Assembly: GCF_900142195.1 (NCBI RefSeq)
Contig: NZ_FRAB01000001.1
Span: forward strand, 310,001-374,000
Length of the DNA: 64,000 bases
Reading direction: 5' to 3'
Source of the DNA: Paraburkholderia terricola
Lineage (GTDB): Bacteria; Pseudomonadota; Gammaproteobacteria; Burkholderiales; Burkholderiaceae
Position 1 is the stretch's first letter. Every line of letters starts with the position of its first letter. A program made the translations under genes and the position numbers. Below, in pieces: positions 43,232 to 52,533 of this stretch. The notes below the pieces were generated by a model. That model was given only the letters and a program-made list of their open reading frames with translations, did no database searches and was not told the origin of the DNA.

Positions 43232-43768
43232 TCACCGGCTCCATCGATCAAGATTGGCACGAATCACCGCCGTCACGGCGCGCAGATGTGCATCGATCAG
43301 TTGTCGAACCGCCCCGAGGTTTGGCTCCCTGTCGGGCGGCAAGCGTCCCGCCGATGCATCACGGGCAAGCTGCGCGAGCCAGCGGCTGACCGTGGCAAGT
43401 TGCCGATTCGAGTCAGACAGCAATCTCATCTCGATTTGTCCCAACTGCGGCTCGCGGGTCAACTGCGCGCGGATGAGCGCCAGGATCCAGCGGTTACAGG
43501 TCAAACCCGACGCAACGGCCCGCTTGTCGACCGCCTCAAGTTCCGATTGGATCAGCCTGATTTCGACACGCGCGCGCGGCTCATCGACAGCGGTTGATCG
43601 CGTCGCGGTTTCGACAGGCACATCACGGTCGGCGTCTTCAGCGTCGAGCGCAGCCGTGATCAACTGCCTCACGCCCTCAGCAGTTGTCACTCCGCGACGC
43701 GCGCACCAGGCTTCCCAATCCGGACGCAATGCCGCCAGCTCGACACACAATCGCTCACGGACGCGCAT
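43232..43768 (-). CDS. MobC-like relaxosome accessory protein
   Basis: 178 aa. The central EIRLIQSELEAVDKRAVASGLTCNRWILALIRAQLT reads like a ribbon-helix-helix/MobC-type helical module (L..A...G.....W), and the C-terminus has repeated amphipathic helices (LRAVTAVIRANLDRW). It sits directly upstream of the relaxase (stop overlaps the alternative relaxase start), so it probably binds oriT DNA and helps relaxase load. Function inferred from context. Confidence 0.7.
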   Translation of the reverse strand: MRVRERLCVELAALRPDWEAWCARRGVTTAEGVRQLITAALDAEDADRDVPVETATRSTAVDEPRARVEIRLIQSELEAVDKRAVASGLTCNRWILALIRAQLTREPQLGQIEMRLLSDSNRQLATVSRWLAQLARDASAGRLPPDREPNLGAVRQLIDAHLRAVTAVIRANLDRWSR

Positions 43769-43782
43769 TCCCAGACGCCCAT

Positions 43783-45303
43783 TTATCGCGCCGGTAACGA
43801 CGGTTCGGCAGGCGTGAGCTCAAGCTCGCGAGTCCGCGTGCGCTCGGGCGCTGGACGCGCGCGGCGCTCGCGTTCGGATGGCGCCTGCGGGTCGAAGACG
43901 CGCGGCCGGGGTACCGGGATCCCGTCCCTGCCGAATGCATCGAGCATGGCTTCGGCACGCTGTCGCACCCGCGAAATCGAGCGTGCACTGAATCCCTGCT
44001 CACGCATCGCACCGGTCAGCACGGCCAGATGCAACACTTTGTCTTCGTCCGACACCGTCGAGCGCGGCGGTTCGCGCCTATCCGTACGCACCCCTTCGGT
44101 CGGTATCGCGGCGCCATGCGGTGCCTGTTGCGAGCGTGCCTCGGATACGGACGCAGACCGATGCCGGCCAACGAGTTCAACCTGCCAGGTGTTCCGGTAT
44201 ACGTCCTTCTCTTCCTCCCCAACCATGACGCCCAGACCGTCGAAGATCGGCGCCTTGATAGTCACCAGCCGACGGCCCTGGTTTTCCAGGACAACCCTGT
44301 CTCCCGGCTCGGCCTGCGACTCTTGAACTGCGCGCTCGAGATCCACGCCCCAAACGACCTGATCAGTGCTCGCAGCATCGCGAAACACCACGTAATACGA
44401 GTCGCTTCGAGCGGGATTGTTCTGATACGGCGCGTGGCCGTGCTCTCGCAGCTCTCCTGCGTACCGGCGGGGAGCTTCGGGTTCATCACTCGTAACTGGC
44501 AGCCGCGCGTCCGAATGCTCCCGAGCCCGGTCCTGGTACGGAGCAGCCGGGCGCAACCCGTCGGAAGCGACAACGGCCATAGCCGGCGCCTCATCACGCG
44601 ACGTCGACACTGGCGCCGGTGCGATGCTTTTATTCGACTTAGCAGGCTCACCGGCCGCGCCCACCGATGCATCCGCCTCAATCCGATTGTTCAGCCGCGC
44701 CTGCCGGGAATCGGCCAGACGAGCGAGATCCGCTGGCTTCGGCTCATAGCCGCTCACGTCGATCCCAAGCACCGTAGCCTGAAGCCACACTTCACTGCGG
44801 AACGCTTCGTGCCCCGAGACGCGAATGCGCCGCCACGACTTGGCGGCCGCCATGTCGACCATCGACTCCACCACGTCTGGCCGATTGTGCTCGGTGACTA
44901 GGTAGGGACCCAGATCCTCGAATGCCAGTTGATACGGCGCATCCTTTAAGAAATATTGGTTGCTCGCGCGCAGATAACGCTTGCGCACACGCTCGGGCGG
45001 CTGCTCCAGCGGTACCCGTGCTGTCCCGGCCATTTCCGCTGGCTCGTTCACGACTGCGCGCGAGTCGGGGTCCAGCCTTCGTCCTTCGTCTCGGGTCGCC
45101 TGCTTAATCGCTTGGTCATGCAGGCGTGCGCGAGCCGCATCGAATTCGCGACGGCGTCGGGCCGCCACGGCGCCCATCGCTTCAGCGTCGAGCCGGTGGC
45201 TACGCTCTTCGCCACTCGACTGCACTTCAGCGCTCGGGCGGCCGAAGATATCTTGCTCGATCACGTTGATGACCGGATCAGCAGAGGAAGAGATTTCAAT
45301 CAT
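43783..45303 (-). CDS. LPD7-domain protein (detached TraI-like C-terminal region)
   Basis: 506 aa from ATG 45303 (GGAG 7 nt upstream). Residues about 100-200 form an LPD7 domain: RKRYLRASNQYFLKDAPYQLAFEDLGPYLVTEHNRPDVVESMVDMAAAKSWRRIRVSGHEAFRSEVWLQATVLGIDVSGYEP. A later block (VWGVDLERAVQESQAEPGDRVVLENQG, VYRNTWQVEL) matches the C-terminal region often fused to relaxases. Here it is separate from the relaxase by MobC, between primase and MobC. Likely a relaxosome or DNA-processing partner. Confidence 0.75.
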   Translation of the reverse strand: MIEISSSADPVINVIEQDIFGRPSAEVQSSGEERSHRLDAEAMGAVAARRRREFDAARARLHDQAIKQATRDEGRRLDPDSRAVVNEPAEMAGTARVPLEQPPERVRKRYLRASNQYFLKDAPYQLAFEDLGPYLVTEHNRPDVVESMVDMAAAKSWRRIRVSGHEAFRSEVWLQATVLGIDVSGYEPKPADLARLADSRQARLNNRIEADASVGAAGEPAKSNKSIAPAPVSTSRDEAPAMAVVASDGLRPAAPYQDRAREHSDARLPVTSDEPEAPRRYAGELREHGHAPYQNNPARSDSYYVVFRDAASTDQVVWGVDLERAVQESQAEPGDRVVLENQGRRLVTIKAPIFDGLGVMVGEEEKDVYRNTWQVELVGRHRSASVSEARSQQAPHGAAIPTEGVRTDRREPPRSTVSDEDKVLHLAVLTGAMREQGFSARSISRVRQRAEAMLDAFGRDGIPVPRPRVFDPQAPSERERRARPAPERTRTRELELTPAEPSLPAR

Positions 45304-45349
45304 CGTGCGACTCCGTTGTGATATGCCGTGATTGGTGACTTGCTGTCTG

Positions 45350-47191
45350 CTAGCGATCAGGCCCGGGCGGATCCTGCGGCGCAGCCCGCTCCTTCGACTG
45401 CTCCAGCGCCGCCGCGCGGGCCTCACGCACGCGAGCCCACGATCGCGTCTGCAGCTGATCGAGCATCACCTCGAGGTTCGGGCTGAAATTCAGTTCGCGC
45501 GCCGACTTCTTGAGGGACCCCACCGTGCGCTCAAGCAGCTCGCGCGCGCGGTCCCACGGATAAACTTTCGGCCGGTCGCCGTCGTATCCGACCTGTAGTT
45601 CCGCGCCGTTCAACCGCGCGTTCTCGTCCATCCATCGCAGTCGCTCGGACATAAACACCATCTGCGCCTTTGGATGGAAGACCACGCTGCGCGTCGCGAC
45701 CTCCTGGATCAGGTAGTGCTCGCTATTGAAGACCTCACCGCGATACGGCCCGCCGTTCTCGCGCGGCGTCGCCATCCGCAGGGGTGAGCCGAAGCGATGC
45801 TCGGCCAGCGCCCTGATGTCGCTCGGCACGTCCGTCACGGCAAACAGTGGCTCGCCCACTGGCGGACGCGGCGGTGCGAACTGCCGCGCGGGGACCGCGG
45901 GCGAGTCATCGGCAGGCGTCGCGGCAGCAGGCTCGGACGTCCCCGATGCAGCCAATGGCGCGGACGATTCAGTCGGCGTTACCTGCTCCGGCCCACTGCG
46001 CTTCGAGCCACGACGCCGCGTCGGCTCCTGCGCTTCGGTCAGCAGCTTTTCCTTTACGTTACTCATCACTTCCTCCTTCTGTTCGCCCGACACCGTTCCC
46101 ATTTCCCAATCCGCCGCGGGCGTGGGGGTTGCCGCCAACGGCTCTTCGTGCCGATACACAATCTCTCGAAGGCGATCGCCCACGCTCGCGAAGCCCGACA
46201 GCACCGCCATGTCATTGAAGTCAGTCGGCACCTGGTCATCGATCCGCTCCTCCTTCGCAAATACCGGTAGGGCGAGATGGGCACACGTCGCCTGCGCAGC
46301 CTCCCGCGCCTTGGATTCGCCGGGCCCAAGGTCCGCCAGCACCACGAGTTCGGTGCCGGCGAATCGCGCTCGCAAAATGGCGGCGGCCTCAGGCAGCGTC
46401 CCGCTCGATAGACTCGCTAGCGCCACCCAGCCGGTCGCGCGGTGGGCAGACAGCACCGTCGCCATCCCTTCGCCGATCAGAATCGGAGCAGCCGATTCGG
46501 CGTCGTTCGGGGCCTCGCCGGCAAACCAGTAGCCGCCTCGCTTGAGCCCTCCGGCGAGCGACGACTTGCGACCGCTCTCGTCAATGAGCTCCAGGGTCGA
46601 GATCGCCTCGCCGATCCAGAACGGCACGACGAGCACGCGTCCCGTTAGCGGCACGTCCTCGCTCGCTGGGGCATAGCCCAGCAGCGCGCGCAATTCGGGC
46701 GCTTCGAGCTCGCGCAGTGTCGGCACTGGCTCGAGCTGCTTGCGCGCGAGATACGGATGCTCGGGACCAACCGGTCGAGCCCATTCCCAAATCGCCTGCG
46801 CCTCGCGAGCCACGGCTGCATACCGGGCGCGCTGTCGCGCTTCTTCACGCGCGCGCTGCTCCCGCACCTCGGCGCGTGGCGCAAGTGCGGTCGCCATCTG
46901 ATCCGGGTATTGCGCGCGCTTCAGATCGAAACCGTGCTGCCGGGCAAGCCAGAAGAGCGACGCGAGCGTCTTGCCACCCGTTTCCTTGGCCGAGCGCCAA
47001 GTCGTGCGCGCCGCACGCTCGTTGTAGTTGGCCGCGGTCCGACTCCACTCATCCCAGACCTCGAAACCGGCATTACCCAGGCCGTTCTTGAGCGCAAAGG
47101 CCATGTCGACCCACGTGCCATAGTCGTCGGCGGGGATCACCGCCAGCGCAGCCCGCACGCGCGCCGTCTCGTCCACGTAGGGCTGACTCAT
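45350..47191 (-). CDS. PriCT/Toprim-type plasmid primase
   Basis: 613 aa. Residues about 8-66 form a PriCT_2 domain (ARVRAALAVIPADDYGTWVDMAFALKNGLGNAGFEVWDEWSR). The middle (residues about 170-330) is a Toprim-like module with APILIGEGMATVLSAHRATGWVALASLSSG and LVVLADLGPGESKA. The Toprim acidic D-x-D step is altered: the second Asp of the expected ADxD reads as Gly (ADLG). Its start overlaps the VirD4 C-terminal stop (CAATGA), so it is coupled to the coupling protein. Probably primes the transferred strand. Confidence 0.75.
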   Translation of the reverse strand: MSQPYVDETARVRAALAVIPADDYGTWVDMAFALKNGLGNAGFEVWDEWSRTAANYNERAARTTWRSAKETGGKTLASLFWLARQHGFDLKRAQYPDQMATALAPRAEVREQRAREEARQRARYAAVAREAQAIWEWARPVGPEHPYLARKQLEPVPTLRELEAPELRALLGYAPASEDVPLTGRVLVVPFWIGEAISTLELIDESGRKSSLAGGLKRGGYWFAGEAPNDAESAAPILIGEGMATVLSAHRATGWVALASLSSGTLPEAAAILRARFAGTELVVLADLGPGESKAREAAQATCAHLALPVFAKEERIDDQVPTDFNDMAVLSGFASVGDRLREIVYRHEEPLAATPTPAADWEMGTVSGEQKEEVMSNVKEKLLTEAQEPTRRRGSKRSGPEQVTPTESSAPLAASGTSEPAAATPADDSPAVPARQFAPPRPPVGEPLFAVTDVPSDIRALAEHRFGSPLRMATPRENGGPYRGEVFNSEHYLIQEVATRSVVFHPKAQMVFMSERLRWMDENARLNGAELQVGYDGDRPKVYPWDRARELLERTVGSLKKSARELNFSPNLEVMLDQLQTRSWARVREARAAALEQSKERAAPQDPPGPDR

Positions 47192-48924
47192 TGCCGTGCT
47201 CCCGCGCTCGGCACAACGTTCGACGCGCCGCGCGCTGTCGATCTGCGCTTCGGTTCCGTCGATCGGACAGGCCGCAAATTGGCAACGTCAAGGTCCGTAA
47301 CCGATAGCTGCCGCGTCACTCGCGTGACCCGTTCAGCGGGCACCCCGAGCAGCACAAAATGCCGCTCGACGTAGGTGGTCACCTCTTCCTCATTCATGTC
47401 TGAGAGGCTCGGCGGCAAGTCGCGGGGATCCCACGCCTGCAGAACTTCCAGATACGCGGTGGGCAGATGGATATCGCCTGCGCCCTCGACATCGACGTCC
47501 TCAAGCTGAACCTCACGCAGACGCCGCTCCACCTGTGCCGTAAAGCGCGCGAGATTCAGGGCCGGCACCGACGGGGCGGCGACTATGCGCGCGGCGAACT
47601 CCGGATCGCGCCAGTAGCGGATCTTGTCCGCAAGGATCGGCTTGGTGTTTTCGAGGACGATGATTTCCTTCTCGCGCCCGAGTTCTTTCAACTCCTGCGG
47701 CAACAGCAAGGGGCGCCGTTGTTCGGACAGGCTCTCGCTCGAGCCGCCGCGACCACCGAACATCGAACTGGGGCGGCTGACGCTTCGCGACTGCTCGGTG
47801 AACGTCCCGAGCATCTCCGAGTAGTCGTTCGCGTCCTTTTGCTCACGTGGGGCGTAAAGGATCTGCATCGCGTGGTTCGTGATGAACGTGCGCGCATCGG
47901 CGCGTCCGTAGACAGATTCCAACTGCGCGATCGACTGGACAATGGAAAGCAGCCGCAGGTTGTAACCAGCCATATAGGCGACCGCCCGCGCGATGATGTG
48001 AATCTTGCCGATGGCCGTCATCTCATCGAGCAGCAGCAGGCACTGAAAGCGCAACGTCGGATCGGCTTCTGGCAACTGCTTCGTGTTCAGGTTGACGAGT
48101 TGCGAAAACAGCAGGTTGACGACCAATGCGGCTTCGGACAGGTGGTCCGGCGTAATGCCGATATAGACGGACATGCGACGACGACGCACATCGCGCAGAT
48201 CAAAGTCGTTGCTACTGGTCGCCGCATCGACAATCGGATTCGCCCAGATTGTGAGCGGCGCATGGAACGTCGCGAGAATGCTCGCGAGCACCTTGTCATC
48301 GTTCGACAGGAAGCGGTTGAGTGCATCGACGCATGGGCCGCTTAGCAGAGCGCGATGCTGGACGAGCGCGCGTTGCAAGTACGACTTGACCGGCATGCCA
48401 TGGCCCGACGACTGCCGCAGCACCTCGCCCATCGTGACGGGATAGTCCGGTATCGAGGCACCCTTACCTGCCCGCCGCGCATCACGCCACTCGCAGAGCA
48501 ACAGCACGATGCCGAGGAACAGATTGCGCGCCTGGTCCTTCCAGAAATCATCATGGCCGCCGGCCGGATACAGCGCGTAGCCGATCGCGAGGATGTCACC
48601 CACACGAAAGAGTCCATCCGAGATTGCCGACAGCGGGTTGTACCGGTGCGTACGGGCATCCTCCGCGAACGGGTCGAACAGATACACGTCTTGCCCGTGC
48701 GCCCGCCGGAAACCTGCGGTGAGCGCATAGTTTTCGCGCTTGATGTCGAGCACAACGACCGAATCGGGGTAGCTCAGCAGATTCGGGATCACGATACCGA
48801 CGCCTTTGCCCGAGCGCGCGGGGGCGGCCAGTAGCACGAACTGCTGTCCGTGAAACCGCAGGTAGCGCCCGCGCCAGATGCCAACGACCAGGGCGGGTGC
48901 ATTGGCGTTGGGTGGCGCGTTCAT
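47188..48924 (-). CDS. virD4: VirD4/TraG-type coupling protein, ATPase part
   Basis: 578 aa. It begins MNAPPNANAPALVVGIWRGRYLRFHGQQFVLLAAPARSGKGVG with the Walker A Lys40, then LLSYPDSVVVLDIKRENYALTAGFR (Walker B-like), FDPFAEDARTHRYNPLS and QCLLLLDEMTAIGKIHIIARAVAYMAGYNLRL. This is the cytosolic hexameric ATPase that links relaxosome and T4SS. The membrane N-terminal segment is encoded by a separate overlapping ORF (48921-49322) whose stop shares ATGA with this start. Together they equal a normal VirD4. Confidence 0.92.
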   Translation of the reverse strand: MNAPPNANAPALVVGIWRGRYLRFHGQQFVLLAAPARSGKGVGIVIPNLLSYPDSVVVLDIKRENYALTAGFRRAHGQDVYLFDPFAEDARTHRYNPLSAISDGLFRVGDILAIGYALYPAGGHDDFWKDQARNLFLGIVLLLCEWRDARRAGKGASIPDYPVTMGEVLRQSSGHGMPVKSYLQRALVQHRALLSGPCVDALNRFLSNDDKVLASILATFHAPLTIWANPIVDAATSSNDFDLRDVRRRRMSVYIGITPDHLSEAALVVNLLFSQLVNLNTKQLPEADPTLRFQCLLLLDEMTAIGKIHIIARAVAYMAGYNLRLLSIVQSIAQLESVYGRADARTFITNHAMQILYAPREQKDANDYSEMLGTFTEQSRSVSRPSSMFGGRGGSSESLSEQRRPLLLPQELKELGREKEIIVLENTKPILADKIRYWRDPEFAARIVAAPSVPALNLARFTAQVERRLREVQLEDVDVEGAGDIHLPTAYLEVLQAWDPRDLPPSLSDMNEEEVTTYVERHFVLLGVPAERVTRVTRQLSVTDLDVANLRPVRSTEPKRRSTARGASNVVPSAGARQ

Positions 48925-49322
48925 AGCAGCCCCGCCGCACGGATTTCCGCCTCGCTGGCAAACCGCGCACTGCCATATAGACGCCGCCGCCCGGTACTTT
49001 CCCACAGGGTGTACAAGCCGGTCGCGGGACCGCCCACCGCGGCGAGCACGCCCAGCAGCGCCGCGCCGGCCAGTCGCCGTCCGGCGTTCGGCATCTGACC
49101 GTGCCGCCACGCGAGTAGCACGTCCGGCCAGCCCCACAGGCCAGCATGCAGAGGGTTCATCCGCAGGCTGGCATAGAGGAAGAATGACGCGGCCCACAGC
49201 GAGGCGAGCACACCGATGGTGACAATCGCCAGCACGGCGAACGCAACCAGGACCGACCGCACGTGAAAAGCCGCAGCGCTGGCGCCGTTCACAATTGTTA
49301 AGGATTTGCCGTTCGCGTTCAT
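48921..49322 (-). CDS. virD4: VirD4/TraG N-terminal membrane part (split gene)
   Basis: 133 aa: two hydrophobic segments (VRSVLVAFAVLAIVTIGVLASLWAASFFLY and LAGAALLGVLAAVGGPATGLYTLW) then LYGSARFASEAEIRAAGLL, the classic VirD4 linker that is normally followed at once by the 'GxWxGRYLRxxGxxH' ATPase start. The stop TGA overlaps the ATPase-part ATG (CTATGA). So the coupling protein is either a naturally split gene with coupled translation or the product of a -1 shift. It lies 7 nt downstream of the VirB11 stop. Confidence 0.88.
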   Translation of the reverse strand: MNANGKSLTIVNGASAAAFHVRSVLVAFAVLAIVTIGVLASLWAASFFLYASLRMNPLHAGLWGWPDVLLAWRHGQMPNAGRRLAGAALLGVLAAVGGPATGLYTLWESTGRRRLYGSARFASEAEIRAAGLL

Positions 49323-49329
49323 ACCGGCC

Positions 49330-50448
49330 TCACGCGAACGTCGTGCGCACCTTGCGCACCGGATCGAACCAGATTTCCGTCATGCCCCAACGCTTGCCGA
49401 TCTGCTCGCCGACGTTGTTGTAGAGCGGGTGGGCCTGCATGTGCGCTACCACGTCGATCGTCAGGAACAGCAGCCTCTTGAGCGCGCCATCGTCATAGGC
49501 CGCGGCTTCTGGATGCTCCTTGGCCATCAGCGCAAAGCGCTCGACCGCGACCGTGGCGTTCGGCGCGTGATAGCTCGTGATCGAGCCCGCGTGACCGGTC
49601 GTTAGCAGTTTCAGGAAATCGTAGGCTTCGGCACCCCGCAGTTCGGCCAGCAGTACCCGGTCGGGACGCATGCGCATCGCACTGGCGATCAGGTCCGCCG
49701 GTGTCACACGTGCCTGACCGTGCCCGCCCTTGCTGTACGTCAGGTGCACACAATTCTCAATGTGCGGCAGAAACAGTTCCCGGACGTCCTGGATCGTCAC
49801 AATCCGTTCGGTTTGCCCGATGGACCGGCACAGCGTCTTCATAAAGCTGGTTTTGCCGGAACCGGTGTTGCCAACGATGACGATGTTCAGACACCCGGCA
49901 ACCGCCTGCTCGAAAAACGCGCCGTGGTCGCGCGCTTCGAGGCAATCGACGAGCCCGCGAGCCGGGGGAGGCAGCATCGGCAGTACAGCGTCGAGGCCAT
50001 CCGGTCGGTGCCACACCGTATCGTCGAAGAGACCTTCGTCCCGGTAAGCATCGAGCGTCTTCTCGCGCGAAGAGGGTCGCCGGATCGTGATTGAAACGGT
50101 GCGTGATGGGACCACGGGCGGCATCACAATCTGGATGCGCGCATCCCCCGGCAGCAATGCCGAGAGCACGGGATGCTGGGCCGACACCTCCTGGCTTGTC
50201 AGCGTGGCCACGGCCACCGCAAACGACATCAGACGCTCGTAATCGAGCTCGGGGCAGTCATAACCGCGCCAGCCACGATGTGTCTCGGTCAGGACGCGCT
50301 GCGGCTGATTGATCACGAGCTCCGTGACGTCCGCATCGTCGAGCAACGGGGCAAACGGCCGCATCAACTCGCGCACTGATGCGTCGTCGGGAAGCCGCGC
50401 GAGCGCCCTGTCGTCGGCCTGTTTCGAAGTACCAGTGCACGGGCTCAT
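49330..50448 (-). CDS. virB11: VirB11-type traffic ATPase
   Basis: 372 aa. N-terminal domain ELMRPFAPLLDDADVTELVINQP, then Walker A VIVGNTGSGKTSF with GNTGSGKT at 193-200, TIQDVRELFLP (Asp box), LTYSKGGHGQARVTPADLIASAMRMRPDRVLLAELRGAEAYDFLKLLTTGHAGSITSYHA (Walker B and His box). A hexameric inner-membrane-associated ATPase that powers pilus assembly and DNA transfer. Its start overlaps the VirB10 stop by 4 bp. Confidence 0.95.
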   Translation of the reverse strand: MSPCTGTSKQADDRALARLPDDASVRELMRPFAPLLDDADVTELVINQPQRVLTETHRGWRGYDCPELDYERLMSFAVAVATLTSQEVSAQHPVLSALLPGDARIQIVMPPVVPSRTVSITIRRPSSREKTLDAYRDEGLFDDTVWHRPDGLDAVLPMLPPPARGLVDCLEARDHGAFFEQAVAGCLNIVIVGNTGSGKTSFMKTLCRSIGQTERIVTIQDVRELFLPHIENCVHLTYSKGGHGQARVTPADLIASAMRMRPDRVLLAELRGAEAYDFLKLLTTGHAGSITSYHAPNATVAVERFALMAKEHPEAAAYDDGALKRLLFLTIDVVAHMQAHPLYNNVGEQIGKRWGMTEIWFDPVRKVRTTFA

Positions 50449-51701
50449 CGCGATCCCTCCGGCTCGAGGGCATACACCGATCCAAAGTCGAGGTCCCGCG
50501 CCACCACGATCGTGAACTCGGTGCCCTGGTTTTGCGTGAGCGTCGGCGGGATACTGATCGTCCGGTCGAGCACGCGCGAAGCCATGTCATTGCCTTGCTG
50601 TTCGGTGTTCTGATACACGACGGAGCTATTGCTATTGCCGCCGCGTGTGGCCAGATACCCGATCGCGTCCTGCGTCATGCCGAGCAGTAGCGCGGCACCG
50701 ATACGCTGCCCCCAGTGGTTGTCCACGTAGCCGTCGATTCCCATGCGGCCAAGCGCGTCGGCCGCCGGCGAATCGAGCTGGACGGTCACTCCATCGGGCG
50801 TCTTGATCCGCGCGGCGAGGATGAAGGCACGCTTTTGCCCGGGCGCGAGGTTCGAGCGATACTCACTGTTGATCTGTGAGCCGCGCTCGATCAACACCAC
50901 CTTCCCGTCGTCGGAATAGACGTTCTTCGTCACCGTGCAGGTGGAGATTCCCGCCTCGGTCGAATCAAACGCCGTGTCGCCCGCACAGTCGATCTTCGCG
51001 CCCTGAGCGAGAATCAGGCTCCGGTCACCGAGCATGCTCGCGCGTACTCGCGGCGTGGCAGTTGGCGTCAAAGCCTGCGCAAGCGGTCCGCTCCCGCTCT
51101 GCCCCGAGGCACCGGTTGCACGACCGAGAAGGCGCGCCCCCACCGACGAGGCTGCAGAGGCGACACCGCCCGAAATACCTTCTGTGGCCAGCCCGCCTCC
51201 CTCGCGACTATTGGCCTCGGGCGCCGAGCCCGTGACCAGAAGCGGTGCGTCGTAGTAGCTCCGCACAGGCGGCGTCGGCCTCGCCGACACCGGTGCTCGA
51301 CTCACGACAGGCGCGGAAGCTGCCGGCTCGACACTCGCAGCCTTCGGTGCAGAAGCGGCACTCGTCGCCGACGCCGGCATGTCCTTGAATACCCGCCCGC
51401 CCGGCACGGCTTCCGCTATCGCGTCGCGACGCGCTTTCGCCTGCGCATCGTGACGGGCAAGCAACGTATGCACCGTCCAGACTGCGCCAGCGCCTGCGAC
51501 GAGGACGACGAGGAGCGGCGTCAGCCACCAGGCCCTTGGTCGCGCGCTTCGGTACTGACCGAGCGCAGGCATGCCGCGATCCCCAAACCCGCCAGCCGGG
51601 GCATCGGCATCGCGATCGCGCGCATGCGATGCCTGGTCGACAGGCTGATCCGGCTCGATCGTATTGCGAGGCCGACGATCGCTTAGCGGGTCATTCATCA
51701 T
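50445..51701 (-). CDS. virB10: VirB10 core-complex protein
   Basis: 418 aa from ATG 51701 (GGAG 5 nt upstream). One N-terminal membrane span (WWLTPLLVVLVAGAGAVWTV), a Pro/Ala-rich periplasmic linker, and the C-terminal beta-barrel domain with ILAQGAKIDCAGDTAFDSTEAGISTCTV, VLIERGSQINSEYRSNLAPGQKRAFILAARIKTPDGVTVQLDSPAADALGRMGIDGYVDNHWGQRIG. Spans both membranes in the T4SS outer core together with VirB7 and VirB9. Its start overlaps the VirB9 end. Confidence 0.95.
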   Translation of the reverse strand: MMNDPLSDRRPRNTIEPDQPVDQASHARDRDADAPAGGFGDRGMPALGQYRSARPRAWWLTPLLVVLVAGAGAVWTVHTLLARHDAQAKARRDAIAEAVPGGRVFKDMPASATSAASAPKAASVEPAASAPVVSRAPVSARPTPPVRSYYDAPLLVTGSAPEANSREGGGLATEGISGGVASAASSVGARLLGRATGASGQSGSGPLAQALTPTATPRVRASMLGDRSLILAQGAKIDCAGDTAFDSTEAGISTCTVTKNVYSDDGKVVLIERGSQINSEYRSNLAPGQKRAFILAARIKTPDGVTVQLDSPAADALGRMGIDGYVDNHWGQRIGAALLLGMTQDAIGYLATRGGNSNSSVVYQNTEQQGNDMASRVLDRTISIPPTLTQNQGTEFTIVVARDLDFGSVYALEPEGSR

Positions 51702-52533
51702 CGTGACTCCGCAAAACACGCCTCACGCCGTCGACGGTCGTGCCGTCGCGTGGCGGTACACCATCCATGTCGTAGGCGTCGTTCCAGATGCCCACGACCT
51801 CCTCGCCCAGACGAAGCACGAAGCGTCTCGCCACCTCGTGAACCACGATCGTGTCGCCATCCATGTGCTTGTCGACCGTGCTCTCGGTGCCGTTGTCCGC
51901 CACGCGAAAGATCGCCGGGATGCGCCGGTTGGCCGGGATGCGAATGTAGGTGAATCGCCCGTCGTCCCACGCCGCGGTCGGCGCGATGTCGTCCGAGTGG
52001 GGCATGACCTGCATCGAGTACCGGGTGTTACGCACGGCGGGCGGCTGCGCCAGGCGCCGACTCACCAGCGCAACATCGCTTTGGGCTTGTGCCAGTGCCT
52101 TCGCTTGATCCGGATAGACGAAGGTCACGCGGTACATCTCGTCGTCGTTGCCGAACTTGGTCTTCATAGGCAGCACCACCAGGTCGAAGCTGTAGCTGCG
52201 CCTGTCGGTACGGATTTCCATGTTCGAGTCGTGCGCCGCCAGTTGCGGCTTGAGGTACACGTCGTGGTCGCCCTTACTCGCGACGACCTGCCAGCCATCG
52301 CGATCACCCGGCGCCACGACCTGAATGTGCTCTTGCGGATCGAGCGCAATGTGCGTCGCGAAGCCGCGCTGCGCTTCAATCCGTACGACCGCATCGGGCC
52401 GATAGACAACCTGCCGCACCCGAGAATCGTCGGACCAGCCCGGCACGGTATAGGCACGCGCGACGGGACTCGCCGCCAGCAGACCGCCGAGCCAAAACGC
52501 TATCAGAGCAACTCCTTTCCAGTCGTATCTCAT
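51691..52533 (-). CDS. virB9: VirB9 core-complex protein
   Basis: 280 aa with a Sec signal peptide (ALIAFWLGGLLAASPVARA). The mature protein shows VRQVVYRPDAVVRIEAQRGFATHIALDPQEHIQVV (N-domain), KPQLAAHDSNMEIRTDRRSYSFDLVV, MYRVTFVYPD, then PTAAWDDGRFTYIRIPANRRIPAIFRVADNG in the VirB7-binding C-domain. Periplasmic/outer-membrane part of the channel. Overlaps VirB8 at the ATGA junction. Confidence 0.95.
   Translation of the reverse strand: MRYDWKGVALIAFWLGGLLAASPVARAYTVPGWSDDSRVRQVVYRPDAVVRIEAQRGFATHIALDPQEHIQVVAPGDRDGWQVVASKGDHDVYLKPQLAAHDSNMEIRTDRRSYSFDLVVLPMKTKFGNDDEMYRVTFVYPDQAKALAQAQSDVALVSRRLAQPPAVRNTRYSMQVMPHSDDIAPTAAWDDGRFTYIRIPANRRIPAIFRVADNGTESTVDKHMDGDTIVVHEVARRFVLRLGEEVVGIWNDAYDMDGVPPRDGTTVDGVRRVLRSHDDE

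Noticed and set aside
42216..43782. Search for an oriT nic site next to relaxase/MobC
   Set aside because: Only chance ATCCTG hits inside coding sequence; no inverted repeat plus nic arrangement was convincing, so no oriT is called.
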